64,000 bases of DNA, from NCBI RefSeq assembly GCF_963675165.1, contig NC_087381.1, forward strand, positions 744,001 through 808,000, given 5' to 3'. Under the pieces are notes generated by a model. It saw only the letters and a program-made list of their open reading frames with translations. It was not told the DNA's origin and made no database searches. Position 1 is the stretch's first letter. Each line of letters starts with the position of its first letter. This document shows positions 48,301-61,500 of this stretch, piece after piece. The position numbers and the translations under genes were made by a program. The stretch is from Halichondria panicea. Lineage: Eukaryota > Porifera > Demospongiae > Suberitida > Halichondriidae.

Positions 48301-51300
48301 AATCGAGGTTCTACTGTAATCTACTCTAAGCTGGATGCATTCTATACCAATTACTTTGTAAAGAGAAAGTTTGCTAGAGTAACATATATTTTGTTTTGGC
48401 AGTAGGGAGGCCTATAGCTAGCTATAGCTAGCTGTAGCTTATTGACCTATATGCGTAGTAAAAGTGCACCTTCAGCTCAATTAGCACTCGCCCACAGATG
48501 GTTATCACCATGCACTTAGCGGTTTGCATAATTTGCAAACTTGTACGAGATGCGATTCCCAAGGTAAGACGCTCCTTCTGTAATGTACTCCTGTTAATAG
48601 CCATTAATTATGCTTACATCAGGTAAATATACTATGCGTGTTTAGGCACACTTTTTTTAGATCACCTCTCTACACTGTATGTCCCTACAATGCTGACACT
48701 ATTGATCTCCCTATAAGAGACCAGTGCACCTTTCCATGCCGTTATATCCACACACGCGCACGCATGCACACACAGGCAGCAGCACAGATGGAAATGTGAG
48801 ACTGGTTGGTCGCGATGGCCATGCTAGAGGAAGTGGTGGGCGTGTGGAAGTATCTTTTGGGGACGTGTGGCACACCATTTCTCAGAACTCAATCACAATT
48901 CAAGATACAGACGTCATTTGTCGACAGTTGGGCTTTCCAACTAGCTTGTATCATGGCATTGTGGAAGATTTGGGGTGAGTAATGGAGTACATGTGCAGAA
49001 TGAGCTCAAATACATTCAGGGAAGTGCCCAGTACACTGGTTGGTATTATCCTCCAGACATAAATAACCACATTTTAGGTGGCAAATTTGTGCTTTGCAAT
49101 TAATTTGAGGATTAAAAATAAAGCCACCACTTAATTTTAGACATAGAAATAGTAGCTGCATGTGCTTATTATGTTTACACCAAAAGTTGTATAACTTTAA
49201 AAGAAAATTGTGGACGTAGAGCTCTATAAGATGGTGTGCTTAAATCACTGTTTGATCGGCTCAATAAATTTGACACAACCATATACATCTGTGATCTTAC
49301 CTACATGCATTGCACGTACACAGATATACTGGAGAAGCCATTCATGTGTTTAACAGTCTTGGTTGTAATGGGTCTGAGAGCAGAGTGTCCGACTGTCCAT
49401 ACACCATTAGCGTATTAACTTCATTCAGCCTCCTGGCAGTGATGTGTGGCGGCACACGGTACAGCCAAGGAAGTGAGTGTATGTAGTAAATTTTAGATTT
49501 GGTTAATTTCATGCCTATAATCACATTTATACAGGCTTCCTAATACTAGAGAGGTAGTATACCTTTATCATGCGGCCTAAAAGCTTGTACATAATTGTTA
49601 TAGCAGTAAATACTGAATATACTCTCAGTTGGAGAGTCAGGGCCTATAGAGGGTGACATTTGACTCAATACTGATGGTGATTCTCGTCCGTTGTCTGGTC
49701 GACTGGAGATCTATATCAACAACCAGTGGGGGACAGTCTGTGACAATGGATTTCAACAAGCTGAGGCAGAGAGGGCTTGCAGACAACTTGGGCTTCTGGG
49801 AAATCTTTATTATGGCAACGTTGGGGACCTTCGGTGAGCTACTAGTAAACACAGTGACTCCTGTCTCTATAATTATGGTTACCCTGTTACAGTGTAAGCA
49901 GGCCACCCTCTATAATACAGCCTAGTTATTGGGTCCGAAAGTATCTATAGCATGTAGATTTAGTATAGCTACAGACAGAAACATAAATCTCTATCTGTAG
50001 GAAAAATATGAGGCATCCGTATAAAGTACGTATAATAATGTATATAATCCTGCTTTCATGCTGCTAGGATAAGGTCAGGGGATAATTTTACAGCTGTGAT
50101 ATTATTTTCCCAGACATGTTTGGTACAAGATCATGTAGATATATGTGATAGTACTTAGGAAAAGGGCCCTTAACGCGGCAATAATTAAATTAAGCTATAG
50201 GCCAATTTAGTAGAAATGAAAAACATGGGCAAAAAAATTTTTTTTTCACAGGTGCTAACTTCAACCCTTCCTCTACCTACCTGTAAAAATTTGGGTCTCT
50301 ACGAAGCTTTAAACAGGTCAAGCGCGGACGTTGAAGAAACTCACCTAACGTTCATTTTTTACAATGAAATTTACTGTCTACATGAGGGGAAATTCCCTGG
50401 GAATTTCCCTATTATTGTTAATTATTTTTAACAAATAAAAGATGACAACTTGTACAGGACTATTTCATCAGCCCAGTACTTACAATCATCAAGAGGAGCC
50501 AGGTATATTATAGCTCCACTTCTTAACAAACATAATTTAGCAACAGAAATAGATTAGAAAGAGCAGCTATCTAGCTAGCTAGCTTGGCGCAGATCCACTC
50601 ATGTTTCTTTAGATGTACGTATCCCGTGCCACTTGTCCTCATAAACACTCCATAACAACCTACAGATAAGTAGTAAGTTAAGACAGACACAATATCAATG
50701 TCACTTACATTCTAGCCAATAGACTAGCGTTTCTCAGGCCTCCGACACTTACCACCACCTGGGGGAACCATCAATATAAATGTTATACGACAATTCCACG
50801 CAGTTTCCTGGGCCCTCCATGATGTGATCACCCATCCCATCAGGCCTGTTACTACTAAGCACAATGGCAGTGATACCAGTACTAAATTAAAGGAGGAAAG
50901 CTTCTTATAAGGCTACTAATAAGTTGGATCAAGCCTTAGATAGATATGGACGAATACTAAGTGAAACACTACCTATAATAGATCACTTAGGCTTCCTTTA
51001 AGTTGTATGAAGGACAGAGACACTTCTGTAGGCTCCATACAAGTGAGGGATCTTTTATAAGACTGATACATTACACAGATAATAAGTACAAGCTTATAAC
51101 AAGACATGAGAGCTTACCATTCGAGCGACGGGAGCCTTTGTCTCTTTATTTCTTCGAAGATCCTTCCTAGGTGCCAAGCAATCCAGCTACATAGCTATAC
51201 TAGCTAGCTAGAGAGTCCTAGAACGCCTAGCCTTCATCTAACTAACTTGTCTTCTCCAGAACATCTTTTACGAAGCTTTATGAGTATACGGAAGTGCCCG

Positions 51301-54300
51301 GAAAGCAATAATTGAACTTCAATTATTCATGACGTTTGAGCGTTGTTGCAATACTTTCGTAGCGTTCCCTCGAACATATCTCCGGAAAGAAAGTAGCTAG
51401 GAGGTCGATCTTGGTATCATTTTGAAGCTTAAAGGACGCTCTATCCGATTCAACAATAAAAACTGATTTGAAAATGCCCGCGTTAAGGGCCCTTTTCCTA
51501 AGTACTATCACATATATAGATAATTTTGCCTACTGTTGTATTTTTTAATTTGTGCACGCTAGGATGTTTAGTTGCTTTTTTTTGTACTGTAGCTATAATT
51601 ATAGATATAGTTTGGTACAAAGATAGTGTCACTATTAGTGAGGCACTTGATAAGAGAGCTGGTCGTTCCTATTCTCAAGCTAGAGCTATATAGTGCAGTG
51701 CATGCAGGTGCAAGTGGGAGCCTTGGCACTATACGCACTGTCTGGCTCCAGCTCTGTGGGTATGGGTGGATATTTAGCCGTTTGTGTGGCTGTAGTTTTA
51801 GAGGAGGAATCAGGCAGGGCTCAGAGTGTTTTGCTGTCCGATAAATTAGAAGGTATATACGGTAGCTAAATTTGTTTTGCACGTTTTGCATTTAATTCAG
51901 TAGAAGTTGGTAAAAGATCATTTGTACAGCCATGCACCCACTTATTATAATACTGATTGCGTGCGATATCACTTTAGATAGCTAATTCTACCGACAGAAT
52001 GCAACAACACTTTTAATTAAATATTTGTACAAAAAGCAAATGCGTGGCCGTTCATGACACACGCACATACATTGAACACTATATAATTATATAGGTAAGG
52101 GACTCGCTTCGCTTGACCCAATAAAAGTTTTTACATCAGCTGTAGACATAATTCACAAACAACTCCCCCCCACATTCATGCATACAGCTTTGGTCAAGGT
52201 GTTGGCCCCATCTGGATTGATAATATCAACTGTAATTCATCAAATCAGACTCAGACTATTGCCCAGTGTGCCTCTGGAGCAGCAATTGCATGGTACCCAG
52301 ATGTGTACCCACGGTGATGATGTAGCACTGGTCTGTCTTGGAGGTGCGTGTATATACGAAAGAGGGATGGAATGTAATGCATGTTAGCCTGTGTACATTT
52401 TATGTACTCTTGGTAAAAAAGAATGCTCACAATTCTTACTGACGTACGTATGTATATAGAGCAACCCTTTCAATATAATTATTATGAGCAGGCCTTCCGT
52501 TTCCATTCCGTTTGTATACAAACGTTTTTACGGTGCGGAACGGGAATATTTATTTTAGGGATACTGTAATCGACTTATTATAAGGTTTGCATTTCAATTT
52601 TGAGCTAGGTGAAAAGTGCATGTGCATGTACATGTATGTCAAGAGTTAAGTAAACGCCCGGGTTGCATTGAGGGGAGGGGAGAGGGGGGTATTTCACCCC
52701 CCTGGGCACAGTTTCAACCACCCCTATAGGATCTGGCAGATTTTAATAGGCATTTGTACTGCTGATGACTACACCCCCCCCCCCTTTCATTTTCCCAATT
52801 CTCCCCCCGGCCCCTGATCCAAAATTCTGGATGCAGCCCTGAACGCGGAAACGCATTTATCAAACTCTACGTCATCACAGTTCAATTTGGGACGTGTTGC
52901 TAAAATAACAATGATGCAGATTTGGGCAAATGTCGTGTTACTCTCAATTCAACACTGTTACTCTTATAAGTACTCTTACTTGTTAATGCAAATTAACTTA
53001 AATTGCATGGTCAGACTTATGTTAGTAGCAATTGTCAGAACTTTTGTTTAAGTAATCATTTTGCCAGATCTATAGTGTCATAGATTTTCCCTACACTGCA
53101 TGTAGAGGGCTCTGTGCGACTGAGGTCTATTATTGGAGGGCTGGGATCAACGGGTCGGAACGTGTCTACTGGTCTACTGGAGGTGTACGCTGGGGGTGAG
53201 TGGGGGACCGTGTGTAATGACCTGTTTGACCAGACGTCAGCTGACTTTGTCTGTCGTCAAATGGGATATTCTCCTTTAAACGCCTTTGGCAGTGTTACAT
53301 CGTAAGTTATGTACATGTATAGGTATACTAGTTTGTAATACTTTTAAGCTGCCCTAACTGTGCTAATATGCCTTTCAGCATGTTTGCTTCGCTCAAGGAG
53401 TGTATTATAGAGAGGTCATTAGTTTGCTTTGTATATACATTAATTTTACAAAATATAAGTTTGCATTTGCAATTTGTTGACAATGAACAAATAATTTTTG
53501 AGCAACGAGTAATGTAACTGAAAGAGGAGCTTAACGAAACAGAAGTCTAAATGGCTATAGAGGTATAATCTTCAATCTTCAAGGATGTATAGAAGCGTAG
53601 ATCTCTAGGGTCTGTATTAGACATAATTTAAGTGAACTTAGCAAGCGTTAATCACGTCGCAAAAATAAAATCAATAAAAATGGCTGTATGGTGGTAGTTA
53701 CAACACGATATATATAATTATGATTCTTGCCACAAGGCATACTACATATAGTTAGATCGCAAAGGGTCAATTTTCATGCTGGTTTGGCTTGTTTTTTTCA
53801 CCTGCAAAATATTCTAGTATAGATAGATGCATGATAAGAGTTTTAATTTATGGCGTTGTTTTGACATTGTGCGTTTCTTGTTAAGTGGATCTGTAAAGAG
53901 GTCAGAGTTCACAATGCATAGCTGCTGCATTCTGGCAGTACATCTTTACAGCTCTTTTTTGACTCTTAAGCTTGTAGCTAACAAACAGCTAGCGCTTTAG
54001 TGCGGCTAACTCATAAGTTAAATAGAAAGTTTGTGCAAACAGATGATGTTATGAAAGACTCTGAACAGACTGCAACAGCCTTCACTGCAAATAAAATTAG
54101 CCATAATTCTTTACTTTGCAAATCCACGAATCAAAATCCAAGAGAACGTGGTTAGAAGTCTATAAAAGCTGTTATTTGCGTTGCATTGAAACCTTTGGGC
54201 AGTTATATATAGCTGGAATAGACAAGACACACACACACGCACAGTCAGCTATTATACTGTATCCCTCCTGTGACTGATGCTAGATTGGAGACCACACCCT

Positions 54301-57300
54301 TTCTTTCCTGCAGATCGAGCAACCTGTCGATTCTATTGGACAATGTTCAGTGCACAGCAAATGATGACTTTCTCCTCCTCTGTAATCACACCGGTATCGG
54401 GTCACACAACTGTAGCAACTCAGACCTGGAGTTGTCCTGTAGTGAGTCTACCTCTATATACAGTAGCTTAACATGCAGCAGCACCTACCATCTATGTGTA
54501 CAAGCACATACATACATTTGGCGAGACTGTGTGAAGAATCAAATATAGGCCAAGTGTCGTATCACATTCATGTTTCAAGAGTAAACAACCGATTATCAAA
54601 AATAGAACGTGTGGATAATCGGTTGTTTACTCTACATGTTTCAGGTGTTTTCAAGCTTTTTCGTTTAAGGATATGTTATTCAGCTTCATATTAATCTGCT
54701 TACTACTTCACTATACTTTTCATACATAGCAACTTGTCTCTCGTTGACTGCCCCTGATGATGGTAGCATATTATCGTATGACCCGGCTGCTCTGGCCAAT
54801 GGCGAGTATGGTGTGCGCACGATAGCCACGTTCTCTTGTGACACTAACTTCGGTTGGTCGGGATCCCCCAACAGCACGTGCGTGGGTGACAACACATGGT
54901 ACATCGAACCCATCTGCTATGGTAAGTATAGTCTTGAAATGGCATTTACGTTGCACTCCTGGTTGAATATAAAGATAATAATAATTATTTTCTTCCCACC
55001 GTAAATAAATATTACCAATTTTCTGATCCTTGTGATGTGGCATACATTTAATATGACTGTCTGTACAATACGTGGTTAAGGTATATCACATACACTCTCA
55101 GAATTCATTGTATGTACCGTATAAACAAAACGTGCACACACAAAACGTTAGCTTCACATGTATACAGCTGCCTATATTGATTCACTAAACTTGTTCATGC
55201 ATAGCAACCTGTCCCCCGTTGACTGCCCCTAATGATGGTAGCATATCATATGACCTGGCTGTTCTTAGCAATGGCTGGCATGGTGTTGGCGTAGTAGCCA
55301 CGTTCTCTTGTGACACTAACTTCGATCTGTCGGGATCCACCACCAGCACGTGCCAGGGTGACCACACATGGGACAATAACGAACCCACCTGCCAACGTGA
55401 GTAGTCTTGAAATGTCATTTATATTGCACTCTGGGTTGAGCAATAACGAAGGTGACGTTTTTTTTCACCATAGTACATAGTACCAATTCTGATCCTTGTG
55501 ATGTGTAATGTATGACTGTATACGTACAATAGAGTCGGCAATGAATATTTGAGCCAATCAATTATCGGACAAATCTACAGGAGAGTTGGAAATCAGAAGT
55601 GGTGCTCTCACAGACAATGGCCAAGGGTTAATTTTCCTTGTCTGAAGTATAGAGCTGCTCAAACCAAAACAATGTAACTTCGATCAAAACAATCAAATCG
55701 ACTGTCTAATAGAACTGCTAGCTAATAGGGGGAGCTGCAACTTGATACTGTATATTGATAGGCTCGGCTACATGTGGCACTTTAACATTTTTCCATTGGC
55801 CTCAGCAATCAATATTAAATCATGCTTAATTATAGAAACCCCCACAGCTAAAATATTTTGTTTTTAGGAATTTTACGGGAATTACAAGATTTCACTAAAA
55901 TAATAATTCACCGATATTTCGTCTGATAATTTATTGGCCCAAACATCGATTACTGACTCTACGTGGTTAAGGTATTTTATTTACTGTATCCTAGCTAGGC
56001 GATGTCAAGTATAATTAATAATTACTTCCCTCAGGCACTATTCTTACTTCCTCAGCAGATTTGATATGAAGCATCTTGACAATGTGATACACACAATGAA
56101 ATTGAGCTAGCTAACCATGTTCATGAGGCCTGCAGTAAAATTCTTGGTCTGTACTTTCTAGTCAAGGCTGTGGCTTAGAGGTATAGAGGATTACAAGTAG
56201 ACTGTAGTGTTGCCGACTAAGACTTGACTGAGGAGGTAGACTAGTTTAAACATAAGCAAACTGCAGCAGCTGCATAGTGATGGGCGGGTCTGGTCAAAGT
56301 TTATTGCTTCCAGCTGAACCTATACAGTACAGTGTAGATAGCTTAGCTAGTTTGCTAAGCTAGCTAGCTCTACTATACCTGCAACTATTCTAACTGCATA
56401 TTATGAGGCTGTGAGAGCAAGCTTGGCTGTCTCCTAATGTTCAAATGACTGTTTTGCTATTTTTGCAGTAAATAAATCAGCCTGGGCGCGCGTAGAACTA
56501 TTTAAATACGTATCATGTACACTTTCAGAATTCATTGCCTGTACATATCCCCATGCTGTAAACAAAACATTTAGCTTCACATGTATACAGCTGCCTTTAT
56601 TGATGCACCGATTCACTAAACTTGTTCATGCATAGCAACTTGTCCCCCGTTGATTGCCCCTGATGATGGTAGCATATCGTATGACCTCGCTGTTCTTAGC
56701 AATGGCGGGTATGGTGTTGGCGTAGTAGCCACGTTCTCTTGTGACACTAACTTCGATCTGTCGGGATCCACCACCAGCACGTGCCAGGGTGATAACACAT
56801 GGGACAATAACGAACCCACCTGCCAAGGTAAGTAGTCTTGAAACGTTGCACTCCTGGTTGAATAATTATAAAGATACAATGACAAAGGTGCCACCGTATA
56901 GTACACATGAATAAATACTGATCCTTGTGATGTGTGGCACACATTTAATGCATGACTGTCTGTACAGTATGTGGTTAAGGTACTATATCACGTATACACT
57001 CTCAGAATACATTGTCTGTACGTATCCATACTTTAAACAAAACGTGCACACACAAAATGTTAGCTTCACATGTATACAGCTGCCTATATTCACTAAACTT
57101 GTTCATGCATAGCAACCTGTCCCCCGTTGACTGCCCCTAATGATGGTAGCATATCGTATGATCTCGCTGTTCTGACCAATGGCGGGTATGGTGTTGGCGC
57201 AGTAGCCACATTCTCTTGTGACACTAACTTCGATCTGTCGGGATCCACCACCAGCACGTGCCAGGGTGACCACACATGGGACAATAACGAACCCACCTGC

Positions 57301-58477
57301 CAAGGTAAGTAGTCTTGAAACGTTGCACTCCTGGTTGAATAATTATAAAGATACAATGACAAAGGTGCCACCGTATAGTACACATGAATAAATACTGATC
57401 CTTGTGATGTGTGGCACACATTTAATGCATGACTGTCTGTACAGTATGTGGTTAAGGTATTATATCACGTATACACTCTCAATACATTGTCTGTACGTAT
57501 CCATACTTTACAAAACGTGCACACACAAAACGTTAGCTTGACATGTATACAGCTGCCTATAATTATTGATTCACTAAACTTGTTCATGCATAGCAACCTG
57601 TCCCCCGTTGACTGCCCCTAATGATGGTAGCATATCGTATGACCTCGCTGTTCTGACCAATGGCGGGTATGGTGTTGGAGTAGTAGCCACATTCTCTTGT
57701 GACACTAACTTCGATCTGTCGGGATCCACCACCAGCACGTGCCAGGGTGATAACACATGGAACAATAACGAACCCACCTGCCAAAGTAAGTACAGTAGAG
57801 GGGGCCAATTTAAAGTTTGTGTTCCGTTTGCGTAGATAGCTGATTATTGCACGCAAAAGCCCATTTCCGCCTATATGCACGTACTATTATATATATGCTG
57901 TGGTTTTGGTCTTGGTGCATGTACATTCAACACACTATTGCAAGCTTCATTGCACATGCACCAAAACGCGATTGTTTTGCTTGCTTGCAAAACAAATGCA
58001 GAGTACTACGCATAAACTTGGCCTCTACTGCAGTCTGAAATTGAATTGCTTGAAGGTGAAGGCATGAACATTTTGTTGCCTTGCCAATAATGACAATGGT
58101 GCACGACATAACATAGTCATCATACATATACTGTCCCTACAAAGCTCACACTATTGCATGACCTCCCTAAAGAGACCATCTTTCCATTCCTTCATATCCA
58201 CACACACATGCATATACACACACACCCAGCCAGCAACTACAGTTTCTTCGTTGTCTATGCCCCTCAGGGTGTCATACAGGATTTTGAAGTAGAGGGGGGA
58301 AATTAGGAAAGTAACCAGAAAATGTTGCTAAAAAAAGGTCAACTGTTATTTCAATACCCAGCTATATGGACACTCAGTCATAATTGAAAGGGGGGGGCCG
58401 GGGAATTGGAGCTATAGGGGGAAGATATCCCCCTTCCCCCCTGTATGACACCCTGCCCCTGCATTCCTTCATATTCT

Positions 58478-58508
<31 letters not shown>

Positions 58509-61500
58509 GATATAACAGTGAGCACTGAAGATGAAAATGTGAGACTGATAGGTCTCGATGGCCATACTAGAGGAATGGGTGGGCGTGTGGAAGTCGATAT
58601 AAATAGTGTGTGGTACACAATCTCCGTGACCTCAGCCACGCTTCAAGATACGGACGTTATTTGTCGACAGCTGGGCTTTCCAACTGGCTTGTATTATGGT
58701 AGTGTGGCAGATTTGGGGTGAGTATAATTATATACATGGATGGAGTCAAGGGTAGATAAAAGTATTGACCGGTGACATATCGTCGTCCTAGATAGTAGTT
58801 ATTCTAACAACACTTTCAGAAACCCCCGCACATGCTGATTGCGCAGTGCCTGATACAGGTCAGTTAAAACCATGCATGCACAGACCACATGCAGTTTACT
58901 CACAACGCTCAGTGCATGGTGTTTCTAGGAAATGTAGTTGGAGGGTGCTGAGAGCATGCGAAGATGTTGACACGCACCGAAAGCCACAACGTTTTTAAGG
59001 TGTGGTCTCAATCTCTAGATGTGCATGCAAAAGCTTTAGCTTTCAATCTGAATGCATGCATGTAGCTATAGTGCTGCTCACCAGCTCCCGGATAAACAGT
59101 TAGCTTAAAGCCCATATAGAGACTGAGATTATATAGTCACAAAATTAGAGTTGTTGCTGCACTTGCCTTTGTTTTAGCTGGATACGCCACTGACGCTAAA
59201 CAGTGCATGATGGCTTGAGTTTAGCAATGCGGTTCTGCGTTTACTATAGCAGTTCAACACTCTCACTCTTATCTGCTCTTGAGTATAATTATAGTATGAG
59301 CTCGAAAGCAGTCAGGGATGTGCCCACAGCACTGGTCGGCACTACATATTATAACCACCTCTACATAGGCAAAAACCACCTTTAAGCTATATGTGACAGG
59401 CTCTGGGAAAACCAGACTATTGGAGCAGGCTAAAATTTTGGTGATTAATATATCAAATGATAGAACAGAGCATCGCCTAGACAATGATATGCTTAGTGTT
59501 TACATACCTAGTTTCATACCCGAGTTATGCGCATTAGAAACTCGAAGCCGTAAAATGTAGTATCGAGAAAAACGCCTCTCAAAGATTGCTCAATTAGGAA
59601 AAATACGGTAATAGCAAAAGTTTGGACGAAGCGTTTCGATGGAAAGAGTTGGATTTAGAGCATCAGATTTTACAGAGAGGTAGTAGAAGGACTGCAGATA
59701 CTTATACACCAATAACATTTTATTTGAGATTTTATACTGTATAGGCATAAATTTAGCTGTAGCTAGCTCAATACTAAATTCTGCTCCAATAGTCTGGTTT
59801 TCCCAGAGCCTGTCACATATAGCTTATATACCACATACTAGGTGGACAATTATGTGTGTGTGTTGAGGATTGAAAGTATATAGCCCCATCAAATATTCTG
59901 ATGGATTTCGGTTCTTATTTTGACAACCATACGTTGTCTTGCTTTACCATGTATACACAGATATTATACAAGTACTTCTACTCGTGTGGTCAGCAGTCTT
60001 AGCTGTAATGGGTCTGAGAGCAGAGTGTCCGACTGTCCCTACTCCTTATTCCCTATTAACATAGCCGGTCCATTCAACTATCTGGCAGTGTTGTGTGGGG
60101 GCACACGGTACAGCCAAGAAAGTGAGTTTTGTGGGGGCTGGGGGAGAGCATCTGCTAAGTTTTTCACTCCAACATTTCTAATCACATTTTACAGTTCTGT
60201 ATAGTCCTAAAACTAGATAGATCTTGTGTGCTTGCATTATTTTAATTACAGTTATCGTCTGCATGCGGCTTATACATAAAAATGTACGCATGCAGCAAAT
60301 CCTTAATGTACACTCTCAGGTGCTATAGAGGGTGACATTCGACTCAACACTGATGGTGACTCTCGTCCGTTGTCTGGTCGACTGGAGATCTATATCAACA
60401 ACCAGTGGGGGACAGTCTGTGATCATGGATTTGAACGAACTGAGGCAGAGAGGGCTTGCAAACAACTTGGGCTTCTGGGAAATCTTTATTATGGGAACGT
60501 TGGGGATCTTCAGTGAGCTAGCTATAGTGAATTGTGGTTGCCTTGTGGGCAGACCATGCATCTTCTATAATACAGAGGGTGTTCTCTAGTAGTTCGAAGA
60601 GGTTCGGAGGGGTCGAACCACAACGAACACCTGTAGAACACCCTCTCCAAGTGTTTACAGTCATGCAGGTTATTGGGCCCTATAAAGTCTCTGTTGCATT
60701 AGAAAAAGCCACCTCGTTGATATTACAGCCACTGTTGTTCTCCCCAAGGATGACTACCGTATATATAGTGCGAAATTTTCGCTGATTTCGTGGGTTAACA
60801 ATCCTACACGAAAACAAAGTCCACGAAAATTGTTTTTTTAATTAGAATTATCTGCTATATAACGTGCAAAGATTGAAGGTATGGCTTCTGGTAAGCATGC
60901 AGTCATTCCACGTGCAGCGTAATGATGCTTTTTTAGAGGCCATTCCACGAAATAGCTATAAGTGTCTCGAAAATTTCGTGCTATACGATATACTACATGT
61001 ATATCTAAACAGGTTTCACTGTACAGGGATTAAGTTCACATTATGTTTGCTAATAAACATAAATAAAGCTTTTTTACATTCAACTGTAGTCTGTAGCCAC
61101 AATTCACAAACAACTCCCTAATTCCCCCCATTCACACCACACACAGCTTTGGACAAGGTTCTGACCCCATCTGGATTGATAATATCAACTGTAGTTCAGA
61201 ACCAAGTCAGACCATCGCCGAGTGTGCCTCTGGACCATTTGGTGTCCATGACTGTAGCCATAGTGATGATGTAGCACTGGTCTGTCTTGGAGGTGCGTGT
61301 ATATAAGAAAGGGGAATTCCCTTACATGTAGCCTTAATTATAGCGGGTATAATTCAAGGGTGTAAATGTTCGTGGTTTTATTTTCGCATGCATGTGACTG
61401 CGAACATTTATAACTACCGTATATCTTCTAATTTATCGGACAGCAAAAAATAATTATTTTGGAAATTGTCCGGGTATAATTGGAACAGGTTTTTATAGAG

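Larger units (their letters stand above)
49641..52343 (+). pseudogene. Broken SRCR3 module (two exons) inside the receptor gene
   Basis: First exon 49641-49833: the frame set by the upstream exons reads ATA GAG GGT GAC ATT TGA (TGA at 49661-49663), where the paralogous exon at 60320 reads CGA. Second exon 52188-52343: it carries a net 7-nt insertion against its paralogue, before ggtgatgatgtagcactgg, so the last Cys-bearing strand is out of frame. Splice sites look intact on both. The pair enters and leaves in phase 1 in its ancestral form, so the exons on either side (49324-49472 and 53106-53301) can join directly in frame. Confidence 0.85.
48776..54441 (+). repeat. Duplicated three-SRCR block, copy A (SRCR2-4)
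   Basis: Six exons (48776-48974, 49324-49472, 49641-49833, 52188-52343, 53106-53301, 54314-54441) pair one-to-one with the six exons of copy B (58510-63134), in the same order and phases. Shared stretches include NGSESRVSDCPY, SGRLEIYINNQWGTVCD and STGLLEVYAGG. The divergence implies an older event than the CCP duplications. Confidence 0.92.

Noticed and set aside
48498-48563. Doubt whether the 66-nt linker exon is real
   Set aside because: I considered leaving it out. It has good acceptor and donor sites, is phase 1-1 and is open (NGYHHALSGLHNLQTCTRCD), so it stays in the model, but it is the least certain exon.
49661-49663. In-frame TGA as a selenocysteine codon
   Set aside because: The paralogue has Arg (CGA), the site is not a redox position, and the next exon is separately frameshifted. 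Nonsense is simpler.
50216-51511. Short ORFs inside the 1.38-kb inverted-repeat element as a transposase
   Set aside because: About 71 and 62 codons, with no catalytic or DNA-binding motif recognised. The element looks non-autonomous.
54686-57880. Minus-strand ORFs repeated across the CCP array
   Set aside because: They are antisense shadows of the near-identical CCP exons. The plus strand has cysteines, phases and splice sites of a known domain.
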